Origin: Bremia lactucae
Taxonomy: Eukaryota > Oomycota > Peronosporomycetes > Peronosporales > Peronosporaceae
NCBI RefSeq assembly: GCF_004359215.1
Contig: NC_090610.1
Coordinates: 1,980,955-2,044,954 of the forward strand
Direction of reading: 5' to 3'
DNA: 64,000 nucleotides
The notes under the pieces are model-generated. The model searched no databases. It was not told where the DNA came from and saw nothing but the letters and a program-made list of their open reading frames with translations. Shown here piece after piece: positions 52,246 to 63,203 of this stretch. Within the stretch, counting starts at the first letter, position 1. Each line of letters opens with the position of its first letter. The position numbers were made by a program, and so were the translations under genes.

Positions 52246-55200
52246 ATGGAGGTGACTGAAGCGTCGGATGAGTTTGACAGCTACCAGAATGCGCTCATGT
52301 ATGAAGAATCTAACAGTGTGACATCTTCAACCAGCACAAGCCCAACGGACGGAGAGGTTCGGGCGGGTAGTACGTCTAGCGATGTTGAACCGCTGCCAAC
52401 GCAGCCCACACACAGAAGAGTCAAGAAGGAACGCTTACGTACGCAGTCGGAAAGTGCGGTTTGGACGAGAGCATCGCTGAGAATGCGGCCATCTCCACCT
52501 ATCGTGGACATGGCGGCCACCCCTGCTCTTGATGGGACTCATATCCTTGCTACGCCTGGGGCTGAAGCGATAAATGACCAAGTGCGGACTAGCGAGAGTG
52601 TTATGCTTCAATTCACACGGGATGTGCTCTTTGGTTTGGACATGGCGGCGCACTCGAATGGTAATGATATTGGCCAGCGTCGTCGGAGTCACGATGCCTC
52701 GATGGGTACTGGAATGGTGCTCGGCAGTCGAGAGGGTGTGATTAATATGTGGAGACAACAAGGAGAGATCTCTGAGCGTGCGTCTGAGATTCTCGAGGAT
52801 GCCAAACTTTCGTTGCATGGCAAGGAAAAGAATTTGTACGACGCGTCGTTGCGACGGTTGTCGGAGGCACAAGACCCACGATTAAATACGCTTGGAGAAC
52901 GACTTGCGTCGGCTGCGAAGGCAAGTGCACCACATCCTACTGTGGAGCTTGAGGAGGACGAGGATGGCGATTTGAGTGCGCTTCAAGACAAGGAGCTTCA
53001 AAGCACTTTAGAAAGGCCAAGTTCAAGCCCGATACGTACGAAGACTGCGACACCGTTGGCAAAAAATGACGTTGAAAAGGAGCTGACAGCAAAGACTGCC
53101 ACCTCGCCGTTAGGTGTTGACGAACGGAATTCGAAATTTCGTCCTCAATCTGGCACGTTATACCATGAAGCAGTTAAGTGGGAAGGTGAGCTGACTCGAA
53201 GAAGCGAATGGTTGCGAAGACTGGAGCGACACTATTACGTACTGGAAAGTAAGTTTCTGAGACGATTTGCCTCGAAAGAGGCCTATTTAGCGTCTCGTGA
53301 CGAGCCGCTGGTGCCGCACCATATTCAACCATCAAATGACCCTACCAAGCCTGTTCCTGGTAGCCCTGCCGCAAACATGAACCGTCGAAATTCCAGTAGC
53401 CCTGCGTCTAGCAGTGCAAGTCATTTGTATGTGCTAGCAGGGGTTAAAGACTCGTCTAGCCGAGCTAATGGATTTACATTTATCACAGAAGACAAAAAAA
53501 TGCTACAGGTTACTGCTCCGACGGCTGTCGAGAAGATTATTTGGATGCGACTTGGATTGGAGGCAATCGTGGCACTTCCTACGCTTCCAGTAGCACCACT
53601 AGATATGGAAGAATTTTATGCCATGTTAGTCGTGCTATACACGGCGAACAGCGAGAATTGGCGCACAGAGGGTGACATGGCTGTAACATTGCCTCCACCT
53701 TCAGAACAGGTGTTTACGCGCTTTTTTCGGCTACTTGACAAGAATGTCACTTTCTGCTCCAACTACCCGCCGTCAGTACCGTTTCATGGATCCTTTCGTG
53801 GTCACTCCGGTGTGGTATCTTTCATGCATGAATTTGCTCGCCATACGCTTTGGACCAACTTCAAAATTGGTGGTCTGTCAATTGATGGCTCGATTGCTGT
53901 TGCTTCTGGCAAAGAAGAATTGGAAAATCGTCGCGACGCACGAAAATTTATTCAGAATTGGGTACATAAGTTTACGTTTTATTCAGATGGAAGACTTGCT
54001 CGCTTTGAGATCAATGGCGATGTCGTCGCAGCTAGTGCAGTTTTTAAAGTTCCTGGCGCAGCAACGACGCTAAAATTGCCTCAAGAATTTAATGAAGTGG
54101 ATGCCGAACATGGGTTTGAAGGTGTGTTACTTGTGCGGGTGATGCAGGGCCATGGACTGAAAGGTGGCACTTTGGTAAGAAAAATGGTCAAGGAACCGAG
54201 CATAATGGCGCAACTCCAGTATCGCGAACATCCCACATCAAAAAATTGTATGAACGGATCGACAGCAAGTTCCATCTTGACAGGCCCATCGACACTTATA
54301 GGTGGTATTTCGATGCCAAACATATCGCGCAAATTTAGCTTTATGACGTCCGTTGCAAGCTCTGCCGCTTCTGCGGCTTCATCTGCCGTTGGTGTCGGTA
54401 CGTCCTCTTTGTCTTTCAGTTCAACGCCAGTTTTGGACCCCTTTCGCACCGGAACGCCGCGCAATTCAGGGGATATTTCGTATTTACCGACACATCCTGT
54501 TTGGAATTGCATTATCGAGCTCCCGTTTAGCCGCGTCATTGGTACTTGCTCCCTTGTGTTGGATGTTAAAGACAATTTGAAAAATGGAGTTGAAATACAG
54601 CTTGGCTTTGCCACGCTGAATGTTGCAAAATATTTGATGGCTGCAGATGGCAAAGACCGCAGTAAAATTCGTGAAGAGGCAGCAATGGCTGCCGATAGTA
54701 AGTGGTATTCGATTAGTAATGCGAAGGGCGAATATTGCGGCAAGGTTCAGTTGGGCATCACATGCCGACGTGCGAAGCTAGTTGATGAACAAGAAGATGG
54801 TGTACTGCCGCGACTTAGAAAGAGTCAAAGCGTTATGATTGACCGAAATAATCCTCCGTCCTCTACCATGTTGCAATGGGATACCACGCCTGCAGTTAAT
54901 TCCCATGTGCTGCTAGGGGCTATTACGCCTTCCATTAGAAAGGGAATGACGCTGGACGAATTTCAAATGGGACGTAGTGAAAATGCACGTCGTCACGGCT
55001 GGGCTAATGTGAAGCTTTCCCCTGAAGATACTGCGCGCTCACAGTCGGCAGGTGCGATTGGTAGTAGCCAAGAGAATGACGGAGATTCAGTACACAAGCG
55101 CTTTCCCGACACTTTTGCCGGATTTCCTGCTGCTACGGACGCAATAATTTGTAAGGAAAATGCAAACATGCATACGTTTATGGTATGTGGTGCTCCATTT

Positions 55201-56376
55201 ACAATTCCACGGCATTACCAACTTATCAAAGTTTGTGGTCGTGGTGCTTACGGCATTGTCATTGCTGCAACAAATTTGCGTACCGGTGGAAATGTGGCTA
55301 TCAAGAAGGTGATTGACTGCATCTGGCATCCACACCAGCTCAAGCAAATTCTTCGCGAGTGTAGATTAATTCGACACATGGCTCATGAAAATATACTCAG
55401 CCTTTTGGATTTGATTCCTCCACCCTCGTACACGGACTTTCGGGATGTATACATGACGGTCGATCTCATGGAAATGGATTTGCATCGTATCATTTATTCC
55501 AAGGAAGTGCTGCGTGACGACCATATTCGGTATTTTCTGTATCAGATGCTAAGTGGACTGCATCACATGCATCGCGCTGGTGTGTTGCACAGGGACTTAA
55601 AGCCCAGCAACTTGCTTATTAACTCTGACTGTCAGCTTAAAATCTGTGACCTAGGACTGGCACGGTCAAAAGAAGCGGACGATGTTGGCATGACGGAGTA
55701 TGTTGTAACGCGATGGTATCGTGCACCGGAGCTCTTGTTAGGTAGTGCTTATGGAGAAGGCGTGGATCTGTGGGCAGCAGGGTGCATTTTTGCTGAAATG
55801 CTGGGGCGCAAGCCTTTGTTTCCTGGTGAGACGTACGTGCACCAGCTACAGCTTATCATGAATGTATTGGGGGTGCCAGAAGAGCATTCTTTCAAGGAAA
55901 ATCCGTTGGCGAATAAGCTAAAAGGTCGACAGTTGTTAAGTCGCACCCAGGCAGTCGCTGGTATTGAGACGAGTTTGATGTATCCAAATGCGAATCCGGA
56001 GGGCTTGGATCTGTTGTGGAAGATGCTCGTATTTGATGTAGAGAAGCGAATAACTGTGGAGGAGGCATTACAACACCCGTATTTAGCAATGTACTACAAC
56101 GAGGAGCGAGAAGGGGTGCCAGTGGAGAGGTTTCAAAGTTTTGATCTCGATGATTTGGACGAGACGGATCTAAAAGAACTGATGTTTAAGGAGATATGCC
56201 ACTTCCACCCAGAAGAGATGGTCAAACGTGCGCAGCAGCAAAAGGAACATCCTGAAGTTGTCGAGAAACTTCCGCATGGTTGGGTGAAGCGCGAGTCGCG
56301 TAGTATTCCTGGCAAATATTACTACAGTAATCCAAAGCGTGGCATCAGCACGTGGTTAAAGGAGGAGATGGATTAA
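52246..56376 (+). CDS. Multidomain MAP kinase (PH, NTF2-like, C2, kinase, WW)
   Basis: This single-exon gene encodes 1376 residues from the ATG at 52246. After a Ser-rich N-terminus, residues about 306-450 form a PH domain (VKWEGELTRRSEWLRRLERH). Residues 486-603 look like an NTF2/SnoaL-type fold (HGSFRGHSGVVSFMHEFARH). Residues 624-845 contain a C2-like domain (LLVRVMQGHGLKGG, LVLDVKDN). The kinase domain runs from about 991 to 1280: GRGAYG loop, K1020 of VAIKK, D1117 of HRDLKPSN, D1135 of DLG (DFG in most kinases) and the dual phosphorylation motif T-E-Y at 1150-1152, which marks the ERK class. The last 35 residues are a WW domain (LPHGWVKRESRS, YYYSNPKRGISTW), whose final W-x2-P is W-L-K-E. 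The layout suggests a MAP kinase held at membranes. Kinase call certain; accessory domains by motif. Confidence 0.92.
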   Translation: MEVTEASDEFDSYQNALMYEESNSVTSSTSTSPTDGEVRAGSTSSDVEPLPTQPTHRRVKKERLRTQSESAVWTRASLRMRPSPPIVDMAATPALDGTHILATPGAEAINDQVRTSESVMLQFTRDVLFGLDMAAHSNGNDIGQRRRSHDASMGTGMVLGSREGVINMWRQQGEISERASEILEDAKLSLHGKEKNLYDASLRRLSEAQDPRLNTLGERLASAAKASAPHPTVELEEDEDGDLSALQDKELQSTLERPSSSPIRTKTATPLAKNDVEKELTAKTATSPLGVDERNSKFRPQSGTLYHEAVKWEGELTRRSEWLRRLERHYYVLESKFLRRFASKEAYLASRDEPLVPHHIQPSNDPTKPVPGSPAANMNRRNSSSPASSSASHLYVLAGVKDSSSRANGFTFITEDKKMLQVTAPTAVEKIIWMRLGLEAIVALPTLPVAPLDMEEFYAMLVVLYTANSENWRTEGDMAVTLPPPSEQVFTRFFRLLDKNVTFCSNYPPSVPFHGSFRGHSGVVSFMHEFARHTLWTNFKIGGLSIDGSIAVASGKEELENRRDARKFIQNWVHKFTFYSDGRLARFEINGDVVAASAVFKVPGAATTLKLPQEFNEVDAEHGFEGVLLVRVMQGHGLKGGTLVRKMVKEPSIMAQLQYREHPTSKNCMNGSTASSILTGPSTLIGGISMPNISRKFSFMTSVASSAASAASSAVGVGTSSLSFSSTPVLDPFRTGTPRNSGDISYLPTHPVWNCIIELPFSRVIGTCSLVLDVKDNLKNGVEIQLGFATLNVAKYLMAADGKDRSKIREEAAMAADSKWYSISNAKGEYCGKVQLGITCRRAKLVDEQEDGVLPRLRKSQSVMIDRNNPPSSTMLQWDTTPAVNSHVLLGAITPSIRKGMTLDEFQMGRSENARRHGWANVKLSPEDTARSQSAGAIGSSQENDGDSVHKRFPDTFAGFPAATDAIICKENANMHTFMVCGAPFTIPRHYQLIKVCGRGAYGIVIAATNLRTGGNVAIKKVIDCIWHPHQLKQILRECRLIRHMAHENILSLLDLIPPPSYTDFRDVYMTVDLMEMDLHRIIYSKEVLRDDHIRYFLYQMLSGLHHMHRAGVLHRDLKPSNLLINSDCQLKICDLGLARSKEADDVGMTEYVVTRWYRAPELLLGSAYGEGVDLWAAGCIFAEMLGRKPLFPGETYVHQLQLIMNVLGVPEEHSFKENPLANKLKGRQLLSRTQAVAGIETSLMYPNANPEGLDLLWKMLVFDVEKRITVEEALQHPYLAMYYNEEREGVPVERFQSFDLDDLDETDLKELMFKEICHFHPEEMVKRAQQQKEHPEVVEKLPHGWVKRESRSIPGKYYYSNPKRGISTWLKEEMD

Positions 56377-56531
56377 TAGGATTAGTCGAGTGGACAAATG
56401 TTATGTAGAAAGAAACGACCGCGAGTGTTGCTTCGATTAAATAAGAAAAGTACTTGTACGCTTATTGAAACAACACATTACGTTGATTGCTGAGTCACGC
56501 TATTTGCAACTAAATCTAATGAGACTATATT

Positions 56532-57029
56532 TTAGCTTGCGGTTACTGCAAGACCCAAAATAGGTGTGGACTGACTCTGTTGGGCGATCGCATTATAAGT
56601 TGCTTTTTGTAAATACGGACCGGTGTTGGTGCGGTGCATCTCGACTTTTGTTACGACTGATTGCAAGCTTGAGCAGCGCCGGAGAACTGGCACTTGCTGT
56701 ACCCAAGGAAAGAGCGAGTCGGTAGACGCCCAACAGTCGCATTCACTCGCCACCGTAGATGAGGTTGAGAAGCATTCCATCTCCAAAGACTTGATTGGAG
56801 ATGGTGCTGGCTCGTTGCATTTTTTTTGGCTCCGTTCCCATCGCATGAAGTAGTCGTCAAACAACTCGACCCGATAAAAGTTCGCCTCTTTAAGGCGCTT
56901 GCCACTGCTGTCAAAGTAATATGCGCAATCATCGTTCTCTTCCAGTAGGCGACTATAGAATGCGGAGAGCATGCGACTACCGGATGAGGCTGGAGATCTG
57001 TTGGGTGTATATTTAGCCACAGGTGTCAA
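56532..57029 (-). CDS. Hypothetical protein, 165 residues
   Basis: An intact minus-strand frame from the ATG at 57029, convergent with the kinase gene (155 bp between stops). It contains YYFDSSGKRLKEANFYRVEL and FDDYFMRWERSQKKC, a Ser/Cys-rich stretch with KSLEMECFSTSS, and no signal peptide or membrane segment. I do not recognise a family. The open length and position suggest a real gene, but an upstream exon is possible. Confidence 0.5.
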   Translation of the reverse strand: MTPVAKYTPNRSPASSGSRMLSAFYSRLLEENDDCAYYFDSSGKRLKEANFYRVELFDDYFMRWERSQKKCNEPAPSPIKSLEMECFSTSSTVASECDCWASTDSLFPWVQQVPVLRRCSSLQSVVTKVEMHRTNTGPYLQKATYNAIAQQSQSTPILGLAVTAS

Positions 57030-57730
57030 AAAATCTGTTTAAGTGCTCACTGCATAACCAAGCGAGTTCGTACTCTTCATTAACGCCTCTATCACTCCAT
57101 GTTTTTTCAAAACGGTCAAGAAGAGAATTCTTAATCGACAAGCGCTTTCGTCGCTGCCGAATCTCGCTAAAGTCTATATAAGGGTTGTGTTGGTCTCATA
57201 CTCGCAAAACATAAATCGTTAGGCATACCTGGTTCCCTGTCACCGAAGCATACGAGGACTGCGCCCATTTTTGTAAGTTGGCAAGTGAATTATGTCAAGT
57301 GTTTTGGAATCCTGGTCCTTCTCGGTAATCCGGCTACTAGGCATCTGGATTGAGGGATGGGCGTTGCCTGCATCAGTAGTCACGGCAACTTGTCTAGTAT
57401 AGTGAAGAGGCACAAAAATGGTAACATAATGGGGTAGATTCTTAATTAAAGTTGAAGGGAAATAGTGGCTTTATTTTTTTGCAGCTTCGAGATGACACAA
57501 AAAGATGCCGTTCCTTGTAAGTTTCCTATCACGTCTTTTCCGCTATTACATTCGTTTCACTGCCTGTTTCTTTGAAACGACGCGGCGTTGAAACCGCGTA
57601 ATCCAATTTAAATGTAACTGTTGGTCGTCATCTTGACTACTTTTGCTTAATAAGCCATGTCAGTCTTGCTATGATCTAAATGAATTTGTGTATAATCTAC
57701 GAAACGAACAACATTTGCACATCATTTTGG
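57030..57730. other. Intergenic region
   Basis: No gene, RNA or repeat recognised over 700 bp between the hypothetical gene and the Sec7 gene. Confidence 0.5.
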
Positions 57731-59169
57731 TTACTTTTCAGCCTTTTCTGGCACAAGTTTAACCGCCGATATTACATAATTGATTAGCGTTGAGAATGGC
57801 AACGCAAAGAGTTCAAAATATACACAGTCTTTTTCTTTAGTATTTACAAACGCAGGATGGATCCTGATGCTTACCATGTGATCCCATGACGAGTGAGAAA
57901 TTTCCCAGTCCCTTGAAAAGCACAATTTGGCATGAGCATGCAGATTTAATCGTGGGTGCAACGATTGGATAGTCACAAGCAGTCAGTTCAGCATCAAGAT
58001 TGGGAGTTATGAGTTCAGCTTCAGCCACAAAAATACTGACGTGATTGTTAATGGTTCACACTAGTGATGCATAATATACGCTGGGCTCGCAAAATCGGAT
58101 CAGGACGGGTCGAGGTGCGGTCTTGAGCAAATAAAGTGTTAGTGCGTAGCCGATTTGTCGAGTGCTATCGTCACCCACAGCTACAATCACGTATCCTTTA
58201 ATAGAAAATTCTGGCTCGGGATTGATAATTGAAAAGATATTTGCAAGCATGGTGCCCGTTTTAAAAAAGCTCGCATTGGGTGTAAAAAAACTGCCTGTAA
58301 TTGCCGAATCAGTAGAAGTATTTGACTGACTGCGTTGGCCGTTGAGAGAACGGGAGCGGTCACTTATGAATTTCTTAACAATTGCGGTGCGGCCATCAAA
58401 TGACGTCTCAATATCTAAACCCAACGCCAAGTCTGAAAACTCGAGCTCCACTTCGTCTCGTAATGATTCGGTCGGTTTCCTTTCAAGCCGTTTGATGGCA
58501 TCCGCCAGAAATCGATCGTAGCATTGTCCAAGATAAAAATCTGGTACCTCCGCTTTTGCCGAGCCACCCTTTCCTCCAAGTCGATGGTAGTTACAAATAA
58601 AGTCATTTCGAGTCATTTTAAACTTCCGCGCCAGTCTTGGATTGTGGGCATCTGTGTTAAGCAGCAATACTGAGAACGCTAGTGTGTACACAGCGTCTTC
58701 AGACGGGCATTCGGTGCTGTCGGGATTGCATTTATAGTAAGCCTTGGCGAAGGCTTGTAGGATCCGATCAATTTTCTGAGCTTCGCGTGGCAGCTCAAAC
58801 CTACTCAGATACACGCGTAAAGCGACTTCGAATGTGACGCCTTTTAATTGGAAGCCATTGGTATATTCATGAAGCACACTTCGCGATTTGGCATCCGGTT
58901 CCCCTAAAAGTTGACCAAACTGTATCAATTCTTTAAATCGGTTAAAGTCCAGTTGTATTATGTGGCTGTGGGTTGGGTACCAGTTTAAGGTCCGAATGTG
59001 GCCTTCTGTGTAGAAATTTCGCAATGTCCTTGGGTGCCGACATACTGTCGGCCCCCATCATAGTTATTAGATTCTGCACCTCCATACTAGCATCACAAAG
59101 CTTGGGCGACGACGGGGTTGCATCGCAAGAGCTTGACGATGTAGGAAGATGCGTCTGCATCGATGCGTT
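57731..59169 (-). CDS. Sec7-domain Arf guanine nucleotide exchange factor
   Basis: On the minus strand, exon 59169-58981 (MEVQNLITMMGADSMSAPKD, IAKFLHRRPHSDLKL) joins across a 61-bp GT-AG intron (58980-58920) to a long exon starting FGQLLGEPDAKSRSVLHEY. The Sec7 domain is clear: LSRFELPREAQKIDRILQAF carries the glutamic finger (Glu codon at 58782-58784), and FSVLLLNTDAHNP (58638-58676) is the second hallmark. These act on Arf GTPases in membrane traffic. After the domain comes a Ser-rich stretch and a PDZ-like region (TLYLLKTAPRPVLIRFCEP). The exon frame ends near 58056. Coding relics to 57731 (HAKLCFSRDWEISHSSWDHM, VNTKEKDCVYFELF) probably belong to one or two more exons. A short first exon around 59212-59268 (MSSAEKVRPIVVMAI) may precede. 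The N-terminus and the exact 3' structure are uncertain. Confidence 0.8.
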
Positions 59170-59212
59170 CTAACGATAAAGTAAAATTGCAGCATAGCAC
59201 ACAGTTTCCACT

Positions 59213-59580
59213 TGGATATACGAGATAGCCATAACCACAATCGGACGAACCTTTTCCGCGCTGCTCATCGCAACGACTTTTTTGTGTAATAAATAAAATG
59301 CGTACCCTCGATAGAAACTCAATGAAAAGCTTTGTGTATTGTACATAATTGAGCTTGAAGCGACGCGATTTTAGCTTGAAGCCAGCCACGAGGGTCCGAA
59401 AGCGATTTGCAAAGCGGTGATGAGTGCGTGATACTTGCAGTGTACCTAAGCGTATTGGATTTGTGCAAATAGCAGCTTTGCATGTTCATCAAAGCCTTGG
59501 ATCGCTACTTTCGAGAGAAATAGCAAGGCAACTGCCAAGCGTTCTAATAAATTGTTCGGTGAGGTCGTGAGCGAGTTAGA
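59213..59580. other. Upstream region of the Sec7 gene
   Basis: It may contain a first exon around 59212-59268. The rest shows no gene or repeat. Confidence 0.35.
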
Positions 59581-60114
59581 TTAAATAGGTTCTAAGACAT
59601 CGATAATATTGACACTCATGCTACCAGTACTGGTGTCGAAGTAGAGTTTGTCAAGATGTTTTCGCCCTGCAGCTGTAGCCAAGGGACTGCTAAGTGGAGC
59701 TACAACTTCTCTTTCGATCAGACGGGAGCTGTGGCTGCCGCTAGGGGTTTTTTGTCTCGTAAAAAGTCTTCTTTGATCTACCACGCAAATTAAGTCTACA
59801 GATGCTATTCCCTGAACAAAAATCCATTGTGTGCACGGACCAGTAGCTCGTTTTTGACAAAATGATTGATCATTGAATTCACTCACACATTATATATGGC
59901 GACCTTGATCATAATGGAGCGATGCTGATATTACAGTTAAAAGTTCAGTATATTTTGTCTTCTGGTTAATCATCTTGACCCGAAAGATCTTCTCGCAGTA
60001 GCGCGATTTTGCCCTCTGCTTGTTGGTAATTGGTTGCAAAGACTGTGTTTGCGTCAGGACGTCATAATTGGAGCTTAGAGGTGTGTTTCGACAACTTGAT
60101 ACAATGTATGGCAT
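59581..60114 (-). pseudogene. Hypothetical gene with a frame break
   Basis: Two minus-strand frames follow each other: 60114-59890 (MPYIVSSCRNTPLSSNYDVL, SRYCEKIFRVKMINQKTKY) and 59886-59581 (FCQKRATGPCTQWIFVQGIA, AAGRKHLDKLYFDTSTGSMS). Composition looks coding across the break, and only about 20 bases separate them, too few for an intron. It may be one gene with a frameshift, a sequence error, or the 3' part of a longer gene. No family recognised. Confidence 0.4.
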
Positions 60115-61291
60115 ACTAGAGCTTACATATTACTCGCAGCATGACGTGAGGACTGCACCTTGTCGTGACGGCACCATTTTTTCTCTGATTTCACAAAGCA
60201 ACAAACCGGCGTGAATGTTTAAGAACTTAAGAGTACAAGAACATTGAAATGACGCATCCCTTAATATTGACAGTGCCAAGCTTAGTTGGAACAGCAAGTA
60301 CGCGCATAAATTCGTTTCAATTTCGCAGCGAATAATGTTGAGCTCAAAAGGTCACGTGAAAGAAAGTGCGCTCTATTACAGTTTATCGTGTCAGCGGCAG
60401 ACTAAATCTTGGAGATCAATGAAGAATTAAAAGTATATCATAAAGATGCAGCCAAACGCGTAATACTCCAGACGGCATCTGTTATAACCTGCTCGACAGC
60501 TTAGTGCAGACTCGAAGGGTTAATTAATTAAATCAAGGTTTGCGGTATTTTGGTCTCTCTAGTGACGACTTAACTCTATTTTCTTTACAATGTACGACAA
60601 GCTTAATAATAAATTGACGTCAACAGAAGTCGTCGACTAATCAATAGACTTGACGATTGTGGCAACGTCGAAGATGTATTCAGTCTCACGTGCTGGAAAC
60701 TGGCAATTAATTATTAGTGAAGAGGAATGTTTGTTGGAAACCACAAAGTCCGGTCAAGAAAGCTGAAGCACAAATTACGGCTAGTATCATGTCGCGTTTA
60801 CATTGGACGTGACGTCGCCCGCCAAAAGCTCTACCTTTATGCGTGTTGCGTTGGCGAGTAAAAGTCCTTAAGAAATTCGAAATCATCCACATGTAACATG
60901 AGTGGCGCATGGATGACACGAATCACACTGAAGTCGGACTTTGCACTGTTATGTCACGCATCTTCGTGACATGCGCAGGAAATGTTAGGCAATGCGGAAG
61001 CCAAACGTGCATGAAAATTATCATTTGTCCTGTCTAGAGGTGCTATAAGCGCCGTGACTGCAGGGTGCTGGTACAAGTGATGCACCTAATTTAGAAATGC
61101 CATCGAATACTTTCCCCCAACGACGCATAGCGCTACAAGTCAAAATAAAAGCGTGAATTGTATCGAGCCAAAAGCAAGATGGCACACTGGGATAGGTAGT
61201 AACACCTTTTCATTATATTTCAAACCGATGGAATTAAAGCACCTGAACAAGTTACGCTGTAATAGTTCCAAACACCTGCATATGAAGCTCC
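60115..61291. other. Intergenic region
   Basis: Nearly 1.2 kb without a recognisable gene. A minus-strand frame at 60707-60919 has a hydrophobic stretch but no start context or homology. No tRNA or repeat seen. Confidence 0.5.
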
Positions 61292-62445
61292 TTACAGACA
61301 CTGCTTGATAAACTTGTGGATCTCGGCACCACGGTTCCCAGCGTCACCACCCTCAGCAAAGTGGAGCAGCTTCTTGGTGTAGCCTCCGTTAGGAGACGAC
61401 AGCTGGAAGGGCCACAAAAAGTTGGCAGCCTGTTTGAAGTGTTCACCGACCGTGAAAATCTCGTGGATCAGATCTTCAATACAGATAATACCGACGTGGC
61501 CCAAAGACTTCTCAATCACCGCATTGTCCGTCAACGGGATACGCTGGCCACGGACTTTTCCAAATCCACGCTTGTAAATTAGCTCACGGGTAACCTTAAG
61601 ATTAGGATAGCCGTACGTAACAAATGGTTCTACCAGGCGCAGCATGTTGATAGTGGCCTTATTAAGCTTCACAAACACACCATTTTGGATCTGGCGCAAA
61701 CGCAAAAGCTGCAAGATTTTGCGAACTTTAGGAGATACACCAATGATACCACGGATACGAATCACAAAAGCAAACTTGGCTTCTGCAGGCACGTAGAAGT
61801 TTCCAGCGGATTTGGCCTGACGGCGCAGAATCACATTTTGCTTCTCCAGTTGACGGTATTCCTTGACGTACTTTTCAGCACTCTTGAAAGCGATTTGACG
61901 GACTTTTTTACGGTGCACACGCTCCGAGGTAGCCTTAGCTTGACGCTTGGCCTTGACCTGTTCGAGCGTGCGACGCTTTTTAAGAATCGACTCGGGGACA
62001 AGACTACAGTGAATCAATTAAATAGACACAAAACGTTAGGACGGGATGCATATGAATATCGTCCGCCCAGAGCTTCCATGAGCTCCCAATATATTTCCTC
62101 AAAAGGAAGAAGGCTTCTGACACACCCGTCATAGTTATATTTTAGTGGAGTGACATAAAGCCACACGCACCATGATCCTCCACGTATGATGTATTTAGCG
62201 ACACATAGGGAGATACTAGAGCGATAATAGTAAAACCACCTCTCCGTATAAATTTGAAGAGAAAAGCGCAACTAAGTCACAACCAGATTTGGTACGTGTT
62301 CAGGTGGGCGCTTTACTCTCACGATCCGACCATACGCCGTCCTCCGCAAAGCAAAGAGTCAGAACGTAGGCGACTTTCCATGAGTTCATGATGAAACCAG
62401 ACGAGTTTAAAAAGCGACGTACAGTTTTGATGCGGAAGCTGCCAT
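61292..62445 (-). CDS. RPL7: 60S ribosomal protein L7 (uL30)
   Basis: Exon 1 is only 23 bp (62445-62423, MAASASK plus two bases). A 419-bp GT-AG intron (62422-62004) follows and exon 2 runs from 62003 to the stop at 61292, giving 244 residues, the usual size. The joint reads [20 protein letters not shown], the expected N-terminus. Exon 2 has the basic helix [20 protein letters not shown], the uL30 core ([39 protein letters not shown]) and the C-terminal part ([20 protein letters not shown]). The protein binds rRNA in the large subunit. An initiator-like motif lies 57-71 bases upstream of the start codon. The gene is divergent from the next one, with 173 bp between start codons. Confidence 0.96.
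62004..62422 (-). other. Long first intron of RPL7
   Basis: Donor GTACGT and acceptor CACTGTAG bound 419 bp, several times longer than the other introns in the window. I looked for a C/D-box snoRNA on the minus strand and found no convincing C and D box pair. Confidence 0.85.
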
Positions 62446-62501
62446 GATGCAAGTGGTAACTTTCGGTTTGAAAAGTGCCTCAAAGTGGAAATTATACTTT
62501 A

Positions 62502-62516
62502 AAAAAATTGAATGGT
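62502..62516 (-). promoter_or_regulatory. Initiator-like motif of RPL7
   Basis: On the minus strand CCATTCAATTTTTTT lies about 60 bases before the RPL7 start codon and fits the oomycete initiator core. For the divergent gene, GCTCAGTCTTCTAATAG at 62563-62579 is a weaker candidate. Confidence 0.4.
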
Positions 62517-62618
62517 TCACGCGACTGCGACGACAAGTGGGTAAAAAGGAATTGTTTTTTAAGCTCAGTCTTCTAATAGAAGTTTCTTATTGCTTACTGG
62601 AAGAAATTAAATTTTACC

Positions 62619-63016
62619 ATGGGATCGCTGCTCTTCAATCTCGCGCTGCTAGGCGGCGGCTTTATCCTTGGCCGTATACCGCTGCTGCCGGTCGCAGCGC
62701 AGACTTTGGACGAACTTCGCGCGCTCAGTACGGCACGCAAGGTTGATGTCCTTTTGGTGGTTTCTAGCAAAGTTGAAAATTAAGTGCCATTTGTCGGCAG
62801 ATCGTCATGGCGGCACTGGTGGCACTATTACTAGCGCTGTACGTCGTTGGTGTTCTATTGCCTATGCGCTGGATCGCTGAACAGGAGGCAGATAAAGCTT
62901 CCGCAAATAGAAAGCAGCCAGAAACGACGTCATTCCGTAGAGAGCTGCGGCGTCGGGGTAGCTTCAGCATGAGCTTTGTGACCGATATTAAGGCGCATGT
63001 TTTTTCTCGCTGCTAA
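62619..63016 (+). CDS. Small protein with two membrane segments
   Basis: Exon 1 (62619-62741) and exon 2 (62801-63016) join across a 59-bp GT-AG intron to give 112 residues. The first hydrophobic segment is SLLFNLALLGGGFILGRIPL and the second is MAALVALLLALYVVGVLL. A charged tail follows (EQEADKASANRKQPETTSF, RRELRRRGSF). The donor GTTGAT is weak, but without splicing the frame stops after 54 codons and the second segment has no link to the first. Family not recognised; a membrane protein of the endomembrane system or mitochondria is possible. It probably shares a promoter region with RPL7. Confidence 0.6.
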
Positions 63017-63203
63017 GTAGCAGAGTCAGAATCAATAAGTATATCAAATATGTTATTACTAATAACTCTTGGACAAGTGAGGCAATAAGGTTTGTCAACA
63101 AATGTTTGACCTTTACCTGCTTTAAGCGGCTGAATACTTGATAGGTTTTTTCTTTTGATGTACGACTCGAGCCTACACACTTGCACTTGAGTTTTATGCG
63201 TAT

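Noticed and set aside
54081..54743. Minus-strand frame of 220 residues inside the kinase gene
   Set aside because: It is the antisense of the C2 region and encodes nothing recognisable.
60707..60919. Possible secreted peptide or effector
   Set aside because: The hydrophobic stretch is not at the N-terminus, and neither RXLR nor LFLAK motifs occur. No effector was found anywhere in the window.
62444..62746. Plus-strand frame of 100 residues starting opposite RPL7 exon 1
   Set aside because: It runs through the promoter region and reads the membrane-protein gene in the wrong frame.
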